A DNA stretch of 5,841 bases from a bacterium (GTDB lineage Bacteria > Latescibacterota > UBA2968 > GCA-2709665), in assembly GCA_027619145.1 (NCBI GenBank), contig JAQCGA010000284.1:1-5841 (forward strand), given 5' to 3'. The position numbers were made by a program, and so were the translations under genes. Below the pieces are notes generated by a model. The model saw only the letters and a list, made by a program, of their open reading frames with translations, searched no databases and was not told where the DNA came from. The stretch's first letter is position 1, and every line of letters starts with the position of its first letter. Below, piece after piece: positions 4,778 to 5,841 of this stretch.

Positions 4778-5841
4778 TTTCCCCTGAATTCCGCATCCAA
4801 CACGATCGAGCATTTCCGGGTACGGATTTGTCTACGAATACCCTCCTGGTTGTTCCGGATGAGTGGCGTGCGGCCGCGGCAGTTACACGACTCCAAAAAA
4901 CCATTGGAGAGGTTGGCGGCATAGTACCAGAGCTGCTCGCACAAAAAGATTTCGAGGAGGGGATGTTTGCGGATGCCCAGGTCATTGCCTGCGGCCATAT
5001 GGCAAACAATCGGGCAATTCAAAGGCTTTATGTATCTCGCCATTGTTTTGCCGATACGTTTTTTCCGGGTACCGATGGGTATTTTCTCAAATCGATTTCT
5101 GACCCACTGGGCCACGGAAAAAACTGCATTACGGCCTGCGCCAGCAGCCGTTCTGGTCTTGAGGCAGCCCTTTCAGTTCTGGATGACCGGGTCCGCGCCA
5201 GCGGCGGACAGATCGATCGTTTGCACGCTGCCCGGTTCGATCATGAACTTCCTCCATTTCCACCTGAATCCGAGCTGGATACGCTGGTTCAGCACGACCT
5301 GGGACTTTTGGGTAGTGGTTGGGCTGCATCCCCATTCCGGGGTGGGAACCTACAGTCTTGTATGTGGAACTATTACCTGACCGACCATCCGGTTTGGGGT
5401 CAGGCTGTGCCGCGTATTTTCGCCGGAACGATTGAACCCTGGCGTGCCGAGCGGAGAGATTATCCGGAAAGCTACCACTGCCTTTTTAACCTGCATACGT
5501 ATTTCCATTTGTGGGATCTCATTGAAGATAGCCCGCTCTACTCCGCTGAAGATCGGCACAACGTCGTGACCATGTTCTCGGAGTTGTTGCATCATCTGCA
5601 GGGCCTGTTCTACATGCGCGAAGATGTCAACCCGCCAGGAGAGATTCGCCAGAACCATACCACATTTATTGGTCTGGACCTGGCGGTTGGGCAGGATTAT
5701 CTGAACCGGCGGTACGGCATTCAGGCGTTCGATTCTGCAAAAGATGTTGCCCGGCGTATCTTTGATGGGCAGGCAACATCCTATAAGCCAAATGATGACG
5801 GGGGCGTGGGGTATACCTGGCATGTGCCTCAGGAAACGCTC
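4774..5841 (+). CDS. Large unrecognised protein, possibly carbohydrate-active; 3' end outside window
   Basis: The frame is open for 356 codons from TTG at 4774 to the right edge with no stop. The frame is open back to 4711, but no ATG, GTG or TTG comes before this TTG. It overlaps the TPR stop codon (TTGA), and the ribosome binding site is weak, so translational coupling is likely. There is no signal peptide. Residues 20-135 contain ACGHMANNRAIQRLY (72-86) and FPGTDGYFLKSI (97-108), then a GKN...ITACASSRSGLEAAL stretch (115-132). This recalls the beta/alpha N-terminal domain of GH67/GH115/GH20 proteins ('vvGtx..n..i' then 'Gy.v....' then 'v.v.Gss..G...A'). Residues 232-356 are rich in H, W, Y and F, with NLHTYFHLWDL (239-249) and RQNHTTFIGL (292-301). 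They look helical, as in alpha/alpha-toroid polysaccharide lyases. Both comparisons are from memory and tentative. The reverse-strand open frames here are shadows. Confidence 0.75.
   Translation, partial: MISPEFRIQHDRAFPGTDLSTNTLLVVPDEWRAAAAVTRLQKTIGEVGGIVPELLAQKDFEEGMFADAQVIACGHMANNRAIQRLYVSRHCFADTFFPGTDGYFLKSISDPLGHGKNCITACASSRSGLEAALSVLDDRVRASGGQIDRLHAARFDHELPPFPPESELDTLVQHDLGLLGSGWAASPFRGGNLQSCMWNYYLTDHPVWGQAVPRIFAGTIEPWRAERRDYPESYHCLFNLHTYFHLWDLIEDSPLYSAEDRHNVVTMFSELLHHLQGLFYMREDVNPPGEIRQNHTTFIGLDLAVGQDYLNRRYGIQAFDSAKDVARRIFDGQATSYKPNDDGGVGYTWHVPQETL

Noticed and set aside
5350..5823. 157-aa reverse-strand open frame and other reverse frames across 4347-5335
   Set aside because: They lie opposite the TPR gene and the 356-codon + strand frame, have no promoter or ribosome binding site noticed, and their proteins look random.

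Overview
The window looks like a chromosomal segment from a flagellated, diderm-type bacterium of moderate GC content. It holds two flagellin genes, a possible sigma-28 flagellar promoter, an inner-membrane-anchored TPR protein and an ABC-2 permease. No phage, transposon, CRISPR or RNA gene is visible. The phylum cannot be fixed from sequence alone. The flagellins joined to a polysaccharide-enzyme-like gene would suit an environmental lineage such as Latescibacterota or a relative, but that is a guess.

Layout. Bases 3-656 (+) are the 3' end of an ABC-2 type permease. It converges on a small unknown gene at 744-965 (-), which has its own promoter and terminator. Next is flagellin A at 1093-2283 (-), closed by a strong hairpin terminator. 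A 406-bp divergent intergenic region (2284-2689) separates it from flagellin B at 2690-3886 (+), which ends in a tandem hairpin/terminator. A sigma-70-like promoter and a hairpin-rich leader then precede a 226-residue membrane-anchored TPR protein (4097-4777, +). Its stop codon overlaps the apparent TTG start of a long open frame that runs off the right edge (4774-5841, +). That frame encodes an unrecognised protein, possibly carbohydrate-active.

How the parts work together. The centre of interest is the divergent flagellin pair. The two proteins share the terminal D0/D1 regions and also a homologous central region, so they look like duplicated paralogues able to enter the same filament. Flagellin B has a nearly perfect sigma-28 promoter (TAAAGTTT-N11-CCCGATAA). 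Flagellin A has only a degraded version with one extra spacer base. Both leaders carry GGA motifs displayed in hairpin loops and near the ribosome binding site, which resembles CsrA (RsmA) translational control of flagellin. The flagellin A leader also carries an unusually elaborate nested hairpin and two start-less AGGAGG sequences. The TPR gene and the gene after it probably form a translationally coupled operon unrelated to motility.
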